Source: Asticcacaulis sp. EMRT-3 (GTDB lineage: Bacteria; Pseudomonadota; Alphaproteobacteria; Caulobacterales; Caulobacteraceae). Taken from it: 64,000 nt of DNA. This document shows positions 52,143 to 61,573 of this stretch, piece after piece. The position numbers and the translations under genes are program-made. Positions within the stretch are counted from its first letter, which is position 1. The number at the start of each line of letters is the position of its first letter. The notes under the pieces were generated by a model. That model was not told the origin of the DNA and did no database searches. It saw only the letters and a list, made by a program, of their open reading frames with translations. The stretch covers positions 310,001 to 374,000 of the forward strand of contig NZ_JASERT010000001.1 in NCBI RefSeq assembly GCF_030027245.1, read 5' to 3'.

Positions 52143-53762
52143 ATGCAAGCTGATAAAGCCTGGATTGATGACGCGGAATCGGTGGTGCGGATGCCAGAGC
52201 GCAGGACTGCGCCAGGTCAGGCGGGCTTTAGCCAGGCGGAAAAGAATAGATCGGGACATGTGATGGGATTCGCCGCCAGACCGGCCGGAAACACGGTTTC
52301 GCAACTGGAGTTGGGCGATATTCTCAGGCTGTTATGGCGTGAAGTCTGGCTGATCCTGATTGTGTTTTGCGCCATTTTCGCCATCGGTCTGGCTGCGGCT
52401 TTCTCCATGCCGTCCAACTATACGGCCGGGGCCAGTCTGCTGATGCAGCTATCGCAAAACTACGTCTATGATCCGGCGACGGGCGGAGCCGCCAGCGGTG
52501 TGGCGGCCACAATTGATCAGATCGTACAATCTGAAGTTGAAATTCTTAACTCCACCGAGTTGAAAAAGCGCGTCATCGCCAAGCTGGGCTATAAAGTGAT
52601 CCTGCCCGACTCTCCGCAATACTGGAACCCGAAGAGCGAGGCTGAGCGCGCCGAGGCCGAACAGGCGGCGCTGAAGGTGATGCAGGGGGGACTCGATATT
52701 TCCACCGCGCCGCAAAATAATGTCGTGCATCTGACGTTCAAGCATTCCAACGCCATGTCGGCAGCTTTGATTCTCAATACGCTGATCGACGAATATCAGG
52801 TCTATCGCCGCGAGGTCTTCACCGATACCACCGGCCCTCTGCTGGAACAGCAGAAAGAGGATTTCGACGCGCGTCTGGCGGTGGCCGATCAGGCCTATCA
52901 GCGTTTTCTGGCGCAAAACGGCGTCGGCGATTTTCAGGCCGCCAAGGCCACCTACGCCAAGATTTACGACACGGTGACCAGCGGGCTTTATGATGCGCGT
53001 TCGCAACGGGCCACTGATCAGGCCAAGCTGACCGAAATCGAAGTCAATCTGAAAACCCTGTCACCGGAAATGTCGACCGAGCGCGATCTCGACCTTTCGG
53101 TGCCCAACAAAATCTTTGCCTTAAAGCAACAGCGTCAGGAGCTTTTGTCGCGCTATCTGCCAAGCGCCCAGCCCGTCAAGGACATCGATGCCCAGATTGC
53201 CGCCTATCAGGGCATGATGAATACCGGTAACGGCGTCGGCGAACAGGCGCACAAGATGGGGGTCAATCCGATCTATCAGGACGCGATGACGCAGAAGCTT
53301 GATCTCGAAGCCGACATCGCTTCCCTGCATGGCCGTATTCAGCAGCTTGAGGATCAGGCCGGTCAGGTGACGCAGAAGATGCAGGGTTTGCTCAGTATTG
53401 AGGCGCAATATAATAATCTCAGCGCCGACCGTGATGCCCTGCAAAACAATATCCGTGCCTTTACCCAGCGCATTCAGGAAAACGACGCCCAGCAGGCCTT
53501 GGCCAAGGGGTCGGACGATACGGTGCGCGTGGTCGAAAAAGCCTCCATGCCCGACAAGCCCAAAAGCCTGAAGCGCGTCATTCTGATCCTGTCCTTCCTG
53601 TTCGCCGGCTTTACCGCCCTGTGCGCAGGCCTGTTGCGGGTCTATACGCGCAAGGGTTTTTCCAGCGCTTCCATGGCCGCAAAGGCGCTCGATCTGCCGG
53701 TTCTGGCGCAGGCAGGCATGAAGAGTGGGGCTGGCATGAAGACCGAGGCAAGGGCGGCCTGA
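52143..53762 (+). CDS. hfsA: Polysaccharide chain-length/export protein (Wzz/HfsA-like)
   Basis: A 539-residue inner-membrane protein with a cytoplasmic N-tail and helix 1 (LILIVFCAIFAIGLAAAFSM). The Wzz-type periplasmic domain begins NYTAGASLLM, a long coiled coil covers about 220-450, and helix 2 is RVILILSFLFAGFTALCAGL after a Pro-rich KASMPDKPKSLKR. There is no kinase domain, which is supplied in related systems by the next gene product. The start at 52143 is preferred; a frame from 52056 is longer but has no support. Confidence 0.85.
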   Translation: MQADKAWIDDAESVVRMPERRTAPGQAGFSQAEKNRSGHVMGFAARPAGNTVSQLELGDILRLLWREVWLILIVFCAIFAIGLAAAFSMPSNYTAGASLLMQLSQNYVYDPATGGAASGVAATIDQIVQSEVEILNSTELKKRVIAKLGYKVILPDSPQYWNPKSEAERAEAEQAALKVMQGGLDISTAPQNNVVHLTFKHSNAMSAALILNTLIDEYQVYRREVFTDTTGPLLEQQKEDFDARLAVADQAYQRFLAQNGVGDFQAAKATYAKIYDTVTSGLYDARSQRATDQAKLTEIEVNLKTLSPEMSTERDLDLSVPNKIFALKQQRQELLSRYLPSAQPVKDIDAQIAAYQGMMNTGNGVGEQAHKMGVNPIYQDAMTQKLDLEADIASLHGRIQQLEDQAGQVTQKMQGLLSIEAQYNNLSADRDALQNNIRAFTQRIQENDAQQALAKGSDDTVRVVEKASMPDKPKSLKRVILILSFLFAGFTALCAGLLRVYTRKGFSSASMAAKALDLPVLAQAGMKSGAGMKTEARAA

Positions 53763-53852
53763 TGATGCGCCTTGATCGCAGCAACGGGCTTTGCGACAGT
53801 GGAGCGGGCGATTCGCGGCAGGCGCTGAGTCGCAGTACGGTATGGCGTGCTC

Positions 53853-54572
53853 ATGGTTGATCTCACCCGCGAAATGGCCGATCTGATGACGGCGTTAGGT
53901 CGCGCTCATGGGGGGCCGGCTCAAACGGGGCGGGGGCGCGCCCTGATGTTCGTGGCCGCCTATGCCGGTGAGGGCACCTCGACCGTGGCGCGCGAATATG
54001 CGCGTTGCGAGGCAGCCTACGCCAAAAAGCCGGTCTGGCTGATCGATGCCGACCTGAAACGCCAGACCCAGATGCAGGCCGTAACCGATGCGGCCAGCCG
54101 TTTTGGGCCGCCGGGGGCGCTGAGCCAGGCCTCGCCGGATGGTTCGGCCTTCTTCCACCTGTCGCCGCCGGGCGTGGCGCGCGATGGTCAGGCTGTGCCC
54201 GATGCGCGCTATCTGGTGGCGCGTCCTTTTCTTGATCGCCGCCTGTGGGTGACGCGCCTCCTGAGCGACAAGCTGCCGCCGGGCTGCCGCCCCAAATTGT
54301 TCGAGCAAACCACCTACTGGCGATCTTTACGCGGCCACGCCCAGACGATTGTGGTCGATGCACCGGCTATGGAGCGTGGTACAGCCGCCCTGCAACTGGC
54401 TCCCCTGATGGATGGTGTTATTCTCGTGGTCAGCGAAGGTGACGGCGATGTGCAGGCACGTCTGACCTTGCGTAATGCCATCGAGCGGGCGGGCGGACGA
54501 TTGATGGGCATGGTCTATAACCGCGCCCGCCATGTGGCGAAATCCGCGCCCGGCCGCTTCGCCGCCCTGTGA
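53853..54572 (+). CDS. hfsB: CpsD/CapB-like ATPase with degenerate P-loop (HfsB-like)
   Basis: A 239-residue protein with the fold pattern of the CpsD/BY-kinase ATPases: FVAAYAGEGTSTVAREYA at the P-loop position, WLIDADLK (Walker A' type), and TIVVDAPAMERG plus MDGVILVVSEGDGD near the end. Key oddity: the P-loop reads GEGTST, so the invariant lysine of GEGKST is missing. ATP hydrolysis or tyrosine kinase activity is doubtful and a structural role with the chain-length protein is likely. The start could be the GTG at 53847. A 32-codon frame overlaps the hfsA-like stop at 53762-53860 and may be a displaced original start. Confidence 0.75.
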   Translation: MVDLTREMADLMTALGRAHGGPAQTGRGRALMFVAAYAGEGTSTVAREYARCEAAYAKKPVWLIDADLKRQTQMQAVTDAASRFGPPGALSQASPDGSAFFHLSPPGVARDGQAVPDARYLVARPFLDRRLWVTRLLSDKLPPGCRPKLFEQTTYWRSLRGHAQTIVVDAPAMERGTAALQLAPLMDGVILVVSEGDGDVQARLTLRNAIERAGGRLMGMVYNRARHVAKSAPGRFAAL

Positions 54573-54579
54573 TGCGCCG

Positions 54580-55848
54580 ATGAACAGCCTGGTACAGACC
54601 TGGCGCGACCTATGTCAGGGCTGGCGTCGGGACTGGAGCACCGGCTGGCTGTCCCTGTTGTGCGGGGTCGGTTTGCTGCTGGCTTTTTCGCAAGCCTGGG
54701 AAGCGCCGCTGTTCGGCTATAACGGTACGCCGCAAAGCGAAGGCGGGCTGGCGCGGGCCATCTATTATCCCTTTTATCTGTGCGGCCTGTTCGTGGCCGT
54801 GATGAGCTGGCGCAGGCTGGCCAGCGCCGTATGGCGTACGCCGCTGCTGGTGGTTCTGACGCTTTTGTGCGGGCTGTCGTTTATCTGGTCGATCGATCCT
54901 TCCGGCACGCTGCGCCGCTTCATCGCGCTGTTGATGACGGTGCTGGGCGGCTATGCGCTGGCCGTGCGGTTTTCGTGGCCGCGCCTGAGCGAGGTGGTGG
55001 GGCTGGCCTTCGTGGTGATGATGGTGCTCTCTTATGTGCTGGCCATCGCCTTTCCGCATATGGGGCGCATGCAGGAACTGTTCGTGGGCGCGTGGCGCGG
55101 GCCGTGGGTGGAAAAGAACAGCCTCGGCGCCATGATGGCCATCGGCTTCGTGGCGGCGGCGGCGGCGGCGCTCAATAATCCGTCACGGCGCGGGGTGTGG
55201 TGGATCATGGCGGCGGGCATGGCGGGGCTGGTCTTTCTCTCGACCTCGAAAACCTCGCTGGTGGCGCTGGCGGTCGGCATGGCCGGGGTTGGCGCGATCA
55301 TTCTGGCGCGGCGCGGGCCGATCATCGCCATTATGCTGACCTGGCTGAGCCTGAGCGTCTTGCTGATCATCACCACCTTCCTTTTGATGGAGCCGGGCAT
55401 GGTGTTCGGCCTGCTTGGCAAGGACGCCACCCTGACCGGGCGCACCTATATCTGGGAAGGGATTTCGTCGGTCATGCAGGGCCATCAGAAGCTCGGCTAT
55501 GGCTATGGCGTGGTGTGGGACGATGAGGCCAGCTATGCGCCCCTGGCCAAGATCACCCAGGTGGCCGGGTTTCGCGCCTATCACGCCCATTCATGCTGGT
55601 ACGAGACATGGCTGGGTCTTGGCGTAGGTGGATTTGTGCTGTGGGCATTGGTGTTTGCCGAGACGTGGCTGAAGGCGCTTTACCGCACGGCGCGCGGCGA
55701 GGGCGGTTATTTCGCCCTGCCGTTCCTCGCTATTTACAGCCTGTCGAGCGTGACCGAAAGCATGGCCATGATCTGGAACGACATCCGCTGGTGTCTGTTC
55801 GTGATGGTGCTGGTCAAGCTGTCCATGCCGGGCGACGAGGATGCTTGA
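54580..55848 (+). CDS. hfsC: O-antigen ligase/polymerase-like membrane protein (HfsC-like)
   Basis: A 422-residue protein with about 11 membrane helices, a Wzy/WaaL-like layout and a large periplasmic loop late in the protein (around KDATLTGRTYIWEGISSVMQ, with GYGYGVVWDDEASYAP). The Wzy_C-type motif region HAHSCWYETWLGLGVGGFVL is present. It polymerises or ligates lipid-linked oligosaccharide in the periplasm. It follows the CpsD-like gene by 7 bp. Confidence 0.8.
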   Translation: MNSLVQTWRDLCQGWRRDWSTGWLSLLCGVGLLLAFSQAWEAPLFGYNGTPQSEGGLARAIYYPFYLCGLFVAVMSWRRLASAVWRTPLLVVLTLLCGLSFIWSIDPSGTLRRFIALLMTVLGGYALAVRFSWPRLSEVVGLAFVVMMVLSYVLAIAFPHMGRMQELFVGAWRGPWVEKNSLGAMMAIGFVAAAAAALNNPSRRGVWWIMAAGMAGLVFLSTSKTSLVALAVGMAGVGAIILARRGPIIAIMLTWLSLSVLLIITTFLLMEPGMVFGLLGKDATLTGRTYIWEGISSVMQGHQKLGYGYGVVWDDEASYAPLAKITQVAGFRAYHAHSCWYETWLGLGVGGFVLWALVFAETWLKALYRTARGEGGYFALPFLAIYSLSSVTESMAMIWNDIRWCLFVMVLVKLSMPGDEDA

Positions 55849-55851
55849 AAT

Positions 55852-57399
55852 TTAACGTTTCCAGATCGGTTTGCCGGAACCGGGCAGGCCCATTTCAGCC
55901 CATTTCTGCGAGACGCGATCAATGATGGATTGATCCATTTCGAGCTTTTCGCCCCATTCGCGGTGCGTTTCCGGCTCCCACTTATTGGTGGCGTCGAGGC
56001 CGATCTTGCTCCCTAAGCCCGATTCCGGCGAGGCGAAGTCGAGATAGTCAATCGGCGTGTTTTCGACCACGGTGATGTCGCGCGCCGGGTCCATGCGGGT
56101 GGACAGCGCCCACATCACGTCCTTCCAGTCACGCGCATTGATGTCGTCATCAACCACGATAATCCATTTGGTGTACATGAATTGGCGAAGATATGACCAC
56201 GCCCCCATCATGACGCGCTTGGCATGGCCGGGATAGGCCTTCTTCATGCTGATCACGGCGATGCGGTAGGAACAGCCCTCCGGCGGCAGCCAGAAATCGA
56301 CGATTTCCGGAAACTGCTGCTGAATCAGCGGGATAAAGACTTCATTTAAAGCTTCGCCCAGCACGGACGGCTCATCGGGCGGGCGGCCGGTAAAGGTGGA
56401 CAGATAGATGGGTTTTTTCCGCATCGTGATGGCGGAGATTTCAAATATCGGAAATTTTTCGACCGAATTATAATAGCCGGTATGGTCGCCATACGGGCCT
56501 TCATCGGCATAGTCGTCGAGCAGGACATGGCCTTCCAGCACGATTTCGGCATGGGCGGGCACCAGCAGCGGCACGGTTTTGGCGGCCACCAGTTCGGCCT
56601 TCTGGCCGCGCAAAAGCCCGGCGAACTGGTATTCCGACAGGGTATCGGGCACGGGGGTGACGGCGGCCAGGATCAGGCCGGGATCAGCGCCCAATACGGC
56701 GCAGGCGGGCAGGGGCTCGCGTTTGCCGCCTTTGTCTTTGGCGGCCTTCCAGCGGCGGTGGTGCTGGGCACCGCCGCGATGGGCCAGCCAGCGCATGATG
56801 GTGCGGTTTTTACCGAGCACCTGCATCCGGTAAATGCCCAGATTATAGTCGTCTTCGCGCGAATCCGACGGGCCTTTGGTGACGATCAGCGGCCAGGTGA
56901 TCAGCGGAGCGGGCTCGCCGGGCCAGCAGCCCTGAATCGGCAATTTGGTTAAATCAATGTCTTCACCGGTCAGGACAACCTCCTGAACCGGTGCGGTTTT
57001 CACCGTTTTGGGCCGCATCGATAAAACGGTCTGCATCAGCGGCAGCATGTCGAAGGCGTCTTTCAGGCCGCGCGGTGGTTCGGGCTGGCGCAGGAAGGCC
57101 AGCAGTTCGCCGACCTCGCGCAGTTCCTCGCCCGTGGTGCGTTCCCTGCCTTCCAGTGTGACGCCCATCGCCACGCGCCTGACCGTGCCAAACAGATTGA
57201 CCAGAACCGGCATGGGCGAGGGCGAGCCATCTTCCAGCGTGACGTTTTCGAACAGAACCGCCGGGCCTTTTTCAGCCAGCAGGCGGGTCTGGATCTCGGT
57301 CATTTCGAGATGGGTCGAAACCGGCGTGGTGACGCGCACCAGTTCGCCGGCCGCTTCCAGCTTGGCGATGAAATCCCGCAGGCTTTTATAGGCGCTCAT
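55852..57399 (-). CDS. ubiD: UbiD-family prenylated-FMN decarboxylase
   Basis: A 515-residue enzyme with the UbiD architecture: N-terminal [18 protein letters not shown], the central prFMN-binding region ([20 protein letters not shown]), [12 protein letters not shown], and the C-terminal [20 protein letters not shown]. UbiD decarboxylates 4-hydroxy-3-polyprenylbenzoate in ubiquinone synthesis using prenylated FMN supplied by UbiX. The length is usual. It is convergent with the polysaccharide genes, with only 3 bp between stops. The upstream region carries repeats (57411-57605). Confidence 0.95.
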   Translation of the reverse strand: MSAYKSLRDFIAKLEAAGELVRVTTPVSTHLEMTEIQTRLLAEKGPAVLFENVTLEDGSPSPMPVLVNLFGTVRRVAMGVTLEGRERTTGEELREVGELLAFLRQPEPPRGLKDAFDMLPLMQTVLSMRPKTVKTAPVQEVVLTGEDIDLTKLPIQGCWPGEPAPLITWPLIVTKGPSDSREDDYNLGIYRMQVLGKNRTIMRWLAHRGGAQHHRRWKAAKDKGGKREPLPACAVLGADPGLILAAVTPVPDTLSEYQFAGLLRGQKAELVAAKTVPLLVPAHAEIVLEGHVLLDDYADEGPYGDHTGYYNSVEKFPIFEISAITMRKKPIYLSTFTGRPPDEPSVLGEALNEVFIPLIQQQFPEIVDFWLPPEGCSYRIAVISMKKAYPGHAKRVMMGAWSYLRQFMYTKWIIVVDDDINARDWKDVMWALSTRMDPARDITVVENTPIDYLDFASPESGLGSKIGLDATNKWEPETHREWGEKLEMDQSIIDRVSQKWAEMGLPGSGKPIWKR

Positions 57400-57410
57400 C
57401 TTTTTCTCTA

Positions 57411-57605
57411 TTCTTCAGCTCAAACGCCGCATGGCTCCTCGCATAAGCTCGGGCGGCCCGTCGGCCTTGCCCAAAGTGCGAAACCGCCCTTTGGGATGAT
57501 GTTCTTCAGCTCAAACGTCGCATGTTTACAGGAAGGCGGGTGCCTCGCATAAGCTCGGGCGGCCATTTCTTAAAACAAAGTGGCGGCCTTGCCCAAAGTG
57601 CGAAA
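57411..57605 (+). repeat. Two diverged tandem repeat units upstream of ubiD
   Basis: Unit 1 (57411-57483) and unit 2 (57502-57605) share, in order, TTCTTCAGCTCAAACG(C/T)CGCATG, CCTCGCATAAGCTCGGGCGGCC and GGCCTTGCCCAAAGTGCGAAA. Unit 2 has about 30 extra bases. The same blocks appear in the RcnB-gene insertion (49821-49969), the 48-bp repeats (50805 and 50889) and the half copy at 16525. Confidence 0.85.
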
Positions 57606-57669
57606 AATGCACTCCGGGAGGATTTGAGTATAGCTTGCTGACATAGGCCAGAGCGGGCAATATGACCAG

Positions 57670-58557
57670 ATGGAAAAGACGCAAGACTTGGTTCTCGTGA
57701 TCGGGGCGCGCTCACTGGTGGGGCGCAGGATGCATGACGCCCTGATCAAGGCGGGCTGGCCGCAGGAGGCTATCTGGCGCACGGCGCGCAAACCCATAGC
57801 CGGTCAGGGTCTGGTGCTGGATGCCACCCGGCCCGAAGCCTTTCAGCCGGACAATCGCTTCAGCCATGTGATCATTTGTGCGCCGGTCTGGCTGGTCAGC
57901 GAGGCCCTGCTTCAGCGCTTGCAGGCGCTGGGGATGCAACGTCTGGTGGCTTTTTCGTCAACCAGCCGCCTGACCAAGGGCGAATCGCTGGAACCGGCTG
58001 AGCGCGAAGTGGTTGAAAAACTGGCGGCGGGTGAGGCGCGCGTCGCGCAGTTTTGCGCGCAGAACAGCATCGACTGGACGATCCTGCGGCCCACCCTGAT
58101 CTATGATGAGGGGCACGACGAAAATGTGACCCGCATCGCCGACCTGATCCGCAAGCTCGGTTTTTTCCCGCTATGCGGCAAGGCGTCGGGCCTGCGCCAG
58201 CCCGTCCATGCCCGCGATCTGGCGGCGGCGGCAGCGGCGGCGCTACCGGCTGAGGCCAGTTTCGGCAAGAGCTATAATCTGCCCGGTGGTGAGTCTCTTA
58301 CCTATCATGATATGGTGGCGCGCGTCTTTGCCGCGCTGGGTCGCAGGCCGCTGATTTTAAGCCTGCCCGAAGTCGTGTGGCGCTGGGGATTTGCCGTGCT
58401 GGACGTGTTAACGCCAGGGCGCAAACTGAAGCGCAATCTGCAAATGGTTGTGCGCATGAACCGCGACCTGTGGTTCGACCCTGTGCCGCCCGCCCGCGAT
58501 TTCGGCTATGCTCCGGGGGATTTCAAACCGGATTTCAAGGCCGATTCCAGGGGTTAG
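57670..58557 (+). CDS. NAD(P)-binding epimerase-like protein (SDR family)
   Basis: A 295-residue extended/atypical SDR. It has a Rossmann start LVLVIGARSLVGRRMHDALI (glycine motif modified to GARSLVG), VAFSSTSRLTKG, WTILRPTLIYDEGHD, and a C-terminal substrate part YNLPGGESLTYHDMVARVFA. The classic YxxxK is not evident, so it may bind NAD(P) without SDR catalysis, like NmrA- or complex I NDUFA9-type proteins. The substrate is unknown. Confidence 0.85.
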   Translation: MEKTQDLVLVIGARSLVGRRMHDALIKAGWPQEAIWRTARKPIAGQGLVLDATRPEAFQPDNRFSHVIICAPVWLVSEALLQRLQALGMQRLVAFSSTSRLTKGESLEPAEREVVEKLAAGEARVAQFCAQNSIDWTILRPTLIYDEGHDENVTRIADLIRKLGFFPLCGKASGLRQPVHARDLAAAAAAALPAEASFGKSYNLPGGESLTYHDMVARVFAALGRRPLILSLPEVVWRWGFAVLDVLTPGRKLKRNLQMVVRMNRDLWFDPVPPARDFGYAPGDFKPDFKADSRG

Positions 58558-58763
58558 CAAGGGTTTCGCATAGATTTTCAGAAGGTGCTCATCTGCCTGA
58601 ATGCGGCTTTACGCTACCCAACATGCCCCACCACCACATCTCAGCCGCTTAAGCGGCTTCGTGCGGCCCCCCTCCCCATCATAGATGGGGAGGTATAGGG
58701 AAAGCGATTTTCTTCATGACGATACCTGTGTGCATCTGTGGATAAAACCTGCTGAGCAGACTT
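58558..58763. other. Intergenic region with a GC-rich hairpin
   Basis: Contains CTCCCCATCATAGATGGGGAG (58671-58691), a hairpin similar to those between smc and mutY; no gene. Confidence 0.6.
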
Positions 58764-59984
58764 TCAGTTCAGTTTCCAGCGCATCGAGACGCGCAGCACC
58801 TTGCCGGAATAGCGGCTGGCCCAGTCGATCTTATTGCCCGAAGCACCGAGATGGTTGAAAATATTCATCAGGGCCGCGCCGAAGCCATGCCCTTTCGGGT
58901 TTTCGCTGATCAGCACGCAATCGTCGAAATCGCCCGTGGCGGTAAAGCGGCATTCGGCGGCAGCATTGCCCTCGATCGCATCATTCTGAGCTTCGGCCGG
59001 ATAGCTGTTCTGGCTGAGATAATCGAAATAACCGGCCATATCGAGGGTCTGGAAGCGCGGGTCGTCGCTGTCCACGGCATAGAAGATGGTGTCCCGCGCC
59101 ACATCGCTGACCTTGAGGATATTGTCGGCGAATTGCGCCCGCTTGAACTGCGGGTGGGCGGTCAGCCAGGTTTGGGCCGTGGCGCTGTCATCATCATGGC
59201 CGCCACGGATCAGCACATCATACAGCCGCGCCGCTTCGTGCGGATCGGCCGCCGTGCCCTGACCGGCATCGATCTGCTGCGCCATATGCAGCACGGCGTC
59301 GCGTTTGCCGAGCACAGCGGCCTTACGGAAATAGGTCAAACCTTGCGCGTAGTTTTGCGGCACATACTGGCCTGAGCTGTAGATTTCGCCGAGCGCTTCG
59401 AGCGCATCGCCATTGTCCTTGCTGGCGGCGGCGTCGAGATACTTCAGCCCCTGCACCGGATCGGCGGGCGTGGCCTTGCCCTCGACGAGGGCCAGACCCA
59501 GGGCGTAAAGGGCGGTGGGCGCGCCGCTGCCCGCCGCCGTGCGGCAATAGGGCAGGGCCTTGCCCCAGTCCGGCGTAACGGCCGGGTTTTGCGTGAAGGT
59601 TTCACACATATGCAGGGTGGCACCCACATCGCCCTGATCGGCGGCCTTTTGATACCAGCCGAGCGCCGCGTTGAAATCGGGATTAACGCCCTTGCCGCTT
59701 TCCAGACGTCCGGCATAGTCGGCTTCAGCCTTGGCCAGTCCGCCTTGCGCGGCGCGCAGAGTCCATTGCGCCGCCAGTTTCGGGTTTTTCTTCTGGCCGT
59801 ATATGCCCTCGACATAGACCTGGGCGAGATCATAGGCGGCTTGCGCATCGCCGCCATTGGCGCGCGTCGTCAGGTCAGCCATCACCTGCTGCGGCGTGGG
59901 CGGCGGCACCGGCGGCGGATCGGCCAGCGCCGTCGTCGCCCACAAAACGCCCATCAGACAGGCCACGCTCAGACGTATGTTCAT
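58764..59984 (-). CDS. Secreted Sel1-repeat protein with a TonB-C-like domain
   Basis: A 406-residue protein with a signal peptide (CLMGVLWATTALADPPP), then about six Sel1/TPR-like units (for example ALGWYQKAADQGDVGATLHM, GLKYLDAAASKDNGDALEAL and GLTYFRKAAVLGKRDAVLHM). The C-terminal domain resembles the TonB C-terminus (AECRFTATGDFDDCVLISEN, ending VLRVSMRWKLN). The TonB-like part lacks a proline-rich periplasmic spanner or membrane anchor, so it is probably a periplasmic scaffold rather than an energy transducer. It is in line with the minus-strand genes upstream. Confidence 0.88.
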   Translation of the reverse strand: MNIRLSVACLMGVLWATTALADPPPVPPPTPQQVMADLTTRANGGDAQAAYDLAQVYVEGIYGQKKNPKLAAQWTLRAAQGGLAKAEADYAGRLESGKGVNPDFNAALGWYQKAADQGDVGATLHMCETFTQNPAVTPDWGKALPYCRTAAGSGAPTALYALGLALVEGKATPADPVQGLKYLDAAASKDNGDALEALGEIYSSGQYVPQNYAQGLTYFRKAAVLGKRDAVLHMAQQIDAGQGTAADPHEAARLYDVLIRGGHDDDSATAQTWLTAHPQFKRAQFADNILKVSDVARDTIFYAVDSDDPRFQTLDMAGYFDYLSQNSYPAEAQNDAIEGNAAAECRFTATGDFDDCVLISENPKGHGFGAALMNIFNHLGASGNKIDWASRYSGKVLRVSMRWKLN

Positions 59985-60037
59985 GGGGCTACCTGTCCGA
60001 CCCGACCGCCGGAAGTGCGATATGATAGTCGATCATG

Positions 60038-60727
60038 TCAGGCCTTGTGGCCATGCGAAGTCTCCATTTGCCAGACACTGGCGGCCTTTTCGTCGCCGTC
60101 TTCGATGTCGGCATGAGTCAATATGGTGTAGGCCGCCACCTTTTTCAGGCCCGCATCCACAGATGCATACGGAAAATAGGTGCGATGCGGATCACCGATA
60201 TAGACGGCGATAGTGTGGCGGGCGGCGCGGCGAAAATATGACAGCATGGCCTCGCTCATCGCTTTTTCATAGCAGATGTCGCCAGCCAGGATCAAATCTA
60301 TGTCTGCCGGGGGATCGTCGTGCAGCAGGTCGCCGCCCAGAAAGACCGGGGCGACGCCGTTCAGTTGGCCATTCAGCGCCACGGCGACCTCGGCATAGGG
60401 GTCGATGTCGTTGCACAGGGCGCTGGCCGCGCCCGCCTTCAGCGCCGCTATGCCGACCAGACCGGAGCCGCAGGCCATATCAAGCACCCGCTTGCCACGC
60501 ACCAGGGCGGGATTTTCGAGGATATAGCGGGCCAGGGCCTGACCGCCCGACCAGGCAAAGGCCCAGAAGGGCGGCGCAAGCCGGGCCTGATCGAGCGCCT
60601 GTTCGGTCATCAGCCACAAAGGCGTCACCTCATCGGCCTGATAGAGCGACACCCCCGGCACCGACGCCACCGGCAAGGAACGTGTATGATCGCGGATAAA
60701 GGCCATCCGCGCCGCCAAATCGGGCAT
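60038..60727 (-). CDS. SAM-dependent methyltransferase (ETF-beta/METTL20-like)
   Basis: A 229-residue class I methyltransferase with motif I VLDMACGSGLVGIAALKAGA and DIDPYAEVAVALN. The N-terminal PPFWAFAWSGGQALARYILE and DLILAGDICYEKAMSEAML match the METTL20/ETF-beta lysine methyltransferase group (protein lysine methylation), though other small targets are possible. The start codon directly abuts the stop of the upstream DUF3298-type gene (TAAATG). Confidence 0.88.
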   Translation of the reverse strand: MPDLAARMAFIRDHTRSLPVASVPGVSLYQADEVTPLWLMTEQALDQARLAPPFWAFAWSGGQALARYILENPALVRGKRVLDMACGSGLVGIAALKAGAASALCNDIDPYAEVAVALNGQLNGVAPVFLGGDLLHDDPPADIDLILAGDICYEKAMSEAMLSYFRRAARHTIAVYIGDPHRTYFPYASVDAGLKKVAAYTILTHADIEDGDEKAASVWQMETSHGHKA

Positions 60728-61573
60728 TTATTGCGCCTTGTCCTTGTCGGAATCGGGATCGGGCAGGGCGGCTTCCTTGATCGCTTCGCCGTCGAACTGG
60801 TCGGCCCATTGCGGAGCGATCACGCTTTTAAGCTGGCTTTGCGGCACCCGGATTTCATAGGGGCCTTCGGCATAGGGGCCGATTTCATAGGGGGCGAACA
60901 GGGCGTCGATCGCGCCGATCTTGCCGTCGATGGTGGAGGGAATCAGAATCAGGCGACTGTCGGCCAGATGCGGGCAGGCAAAGCCCGATTGCGCCTGATT
61001 GACCGGTTCACCGGTACGGCGCGCCCGCTCGGCTTCGATCTGGTGGCAGAGGTAAGAATCGACCGCCGACATATCGGCGTGGGGCGCAAACAGGCTGCTG
61101 ACCGGCACGAGGTCATTCTTCGTCTTGTCCCATAACAGGGTATGGAAGGTCGAATTGGGATGGGCCCCGCCCTGATAATCGTCTTCCTCGGCATAGAGCG
61201 ACACAAAACGGCTGCTCTGGGCGGCGATCTTCCAGTTGATGGCGTGGTAATAGGCGGGCATGGCGATGCCATCGGCGCTCGATTCGGCGCGGTCCTTATG
61301 GGCCTGATCGAGAAAAGCCGTCAGCGCCGCCTGACCTTCCTTATACAGCCGGGTATGCAGCTTCGGATAGAGCTTGATCGGGTCGGGCAGGGTGAGGCTG
61401 ACCTGGGCGTCGTCGGTGGTCTTGGCAAAACCGAGCGGCGCTACCGTGGCGGGCGGTGTGGTCGGCGCCTTCTCAGCGGTGGGCTTCTGATGACAGGCGC
61501 TTAAAGCGCACACGGCCAGCAGAGACAGAGCCAGGGCGGCGGGCAGGTAGGCATTTCGCTTCGGACTATACAT
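60728..61573 (-). CDS. DUF3298-type lipoprotein
   Basis: A 281-residue protein with a lipobox (LLAVCALSACHQKP) and a DUF3298/DUF4163-like region: SSRFVSLYAEEDDYQGGAHP followed by NSTFHTLLWD, where GGAHPN is the family hallmark, and later APYEIGPYAEGPYEIRVP. Function unknown; related to periplasmic RsiV-type ligand-binding domains. The start at 61573 is chosen for the signal sequence. It overlaps ubiA by 8 bp. Confidence 0.9.
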   Translation of the reverse strand: MYSPKRNAYLPAALALSLLAVCALSACHQKPTAEKAPTTPPATVAPLGFAKTTDDAQVSLTLPDPIKLYPKLHTRLYKEGQAALTAFLDQAHKDRAESSADGIAMPAYYHAINWKIAAQSSRFVSLYAEEDDYQGGAHPNSTFHTLLWDKTKNDLVPVSSLFAPHADMSAVDSYLCHQIEAERARRTGEPVNQAQSGFACPHLADSRLILIPSTIDGKIGAIDALFAPYEIGPYAEGPYEIRVPQSQLKSVIAPQWADQFDGEAIKEAALPDPDSDKDKAQ

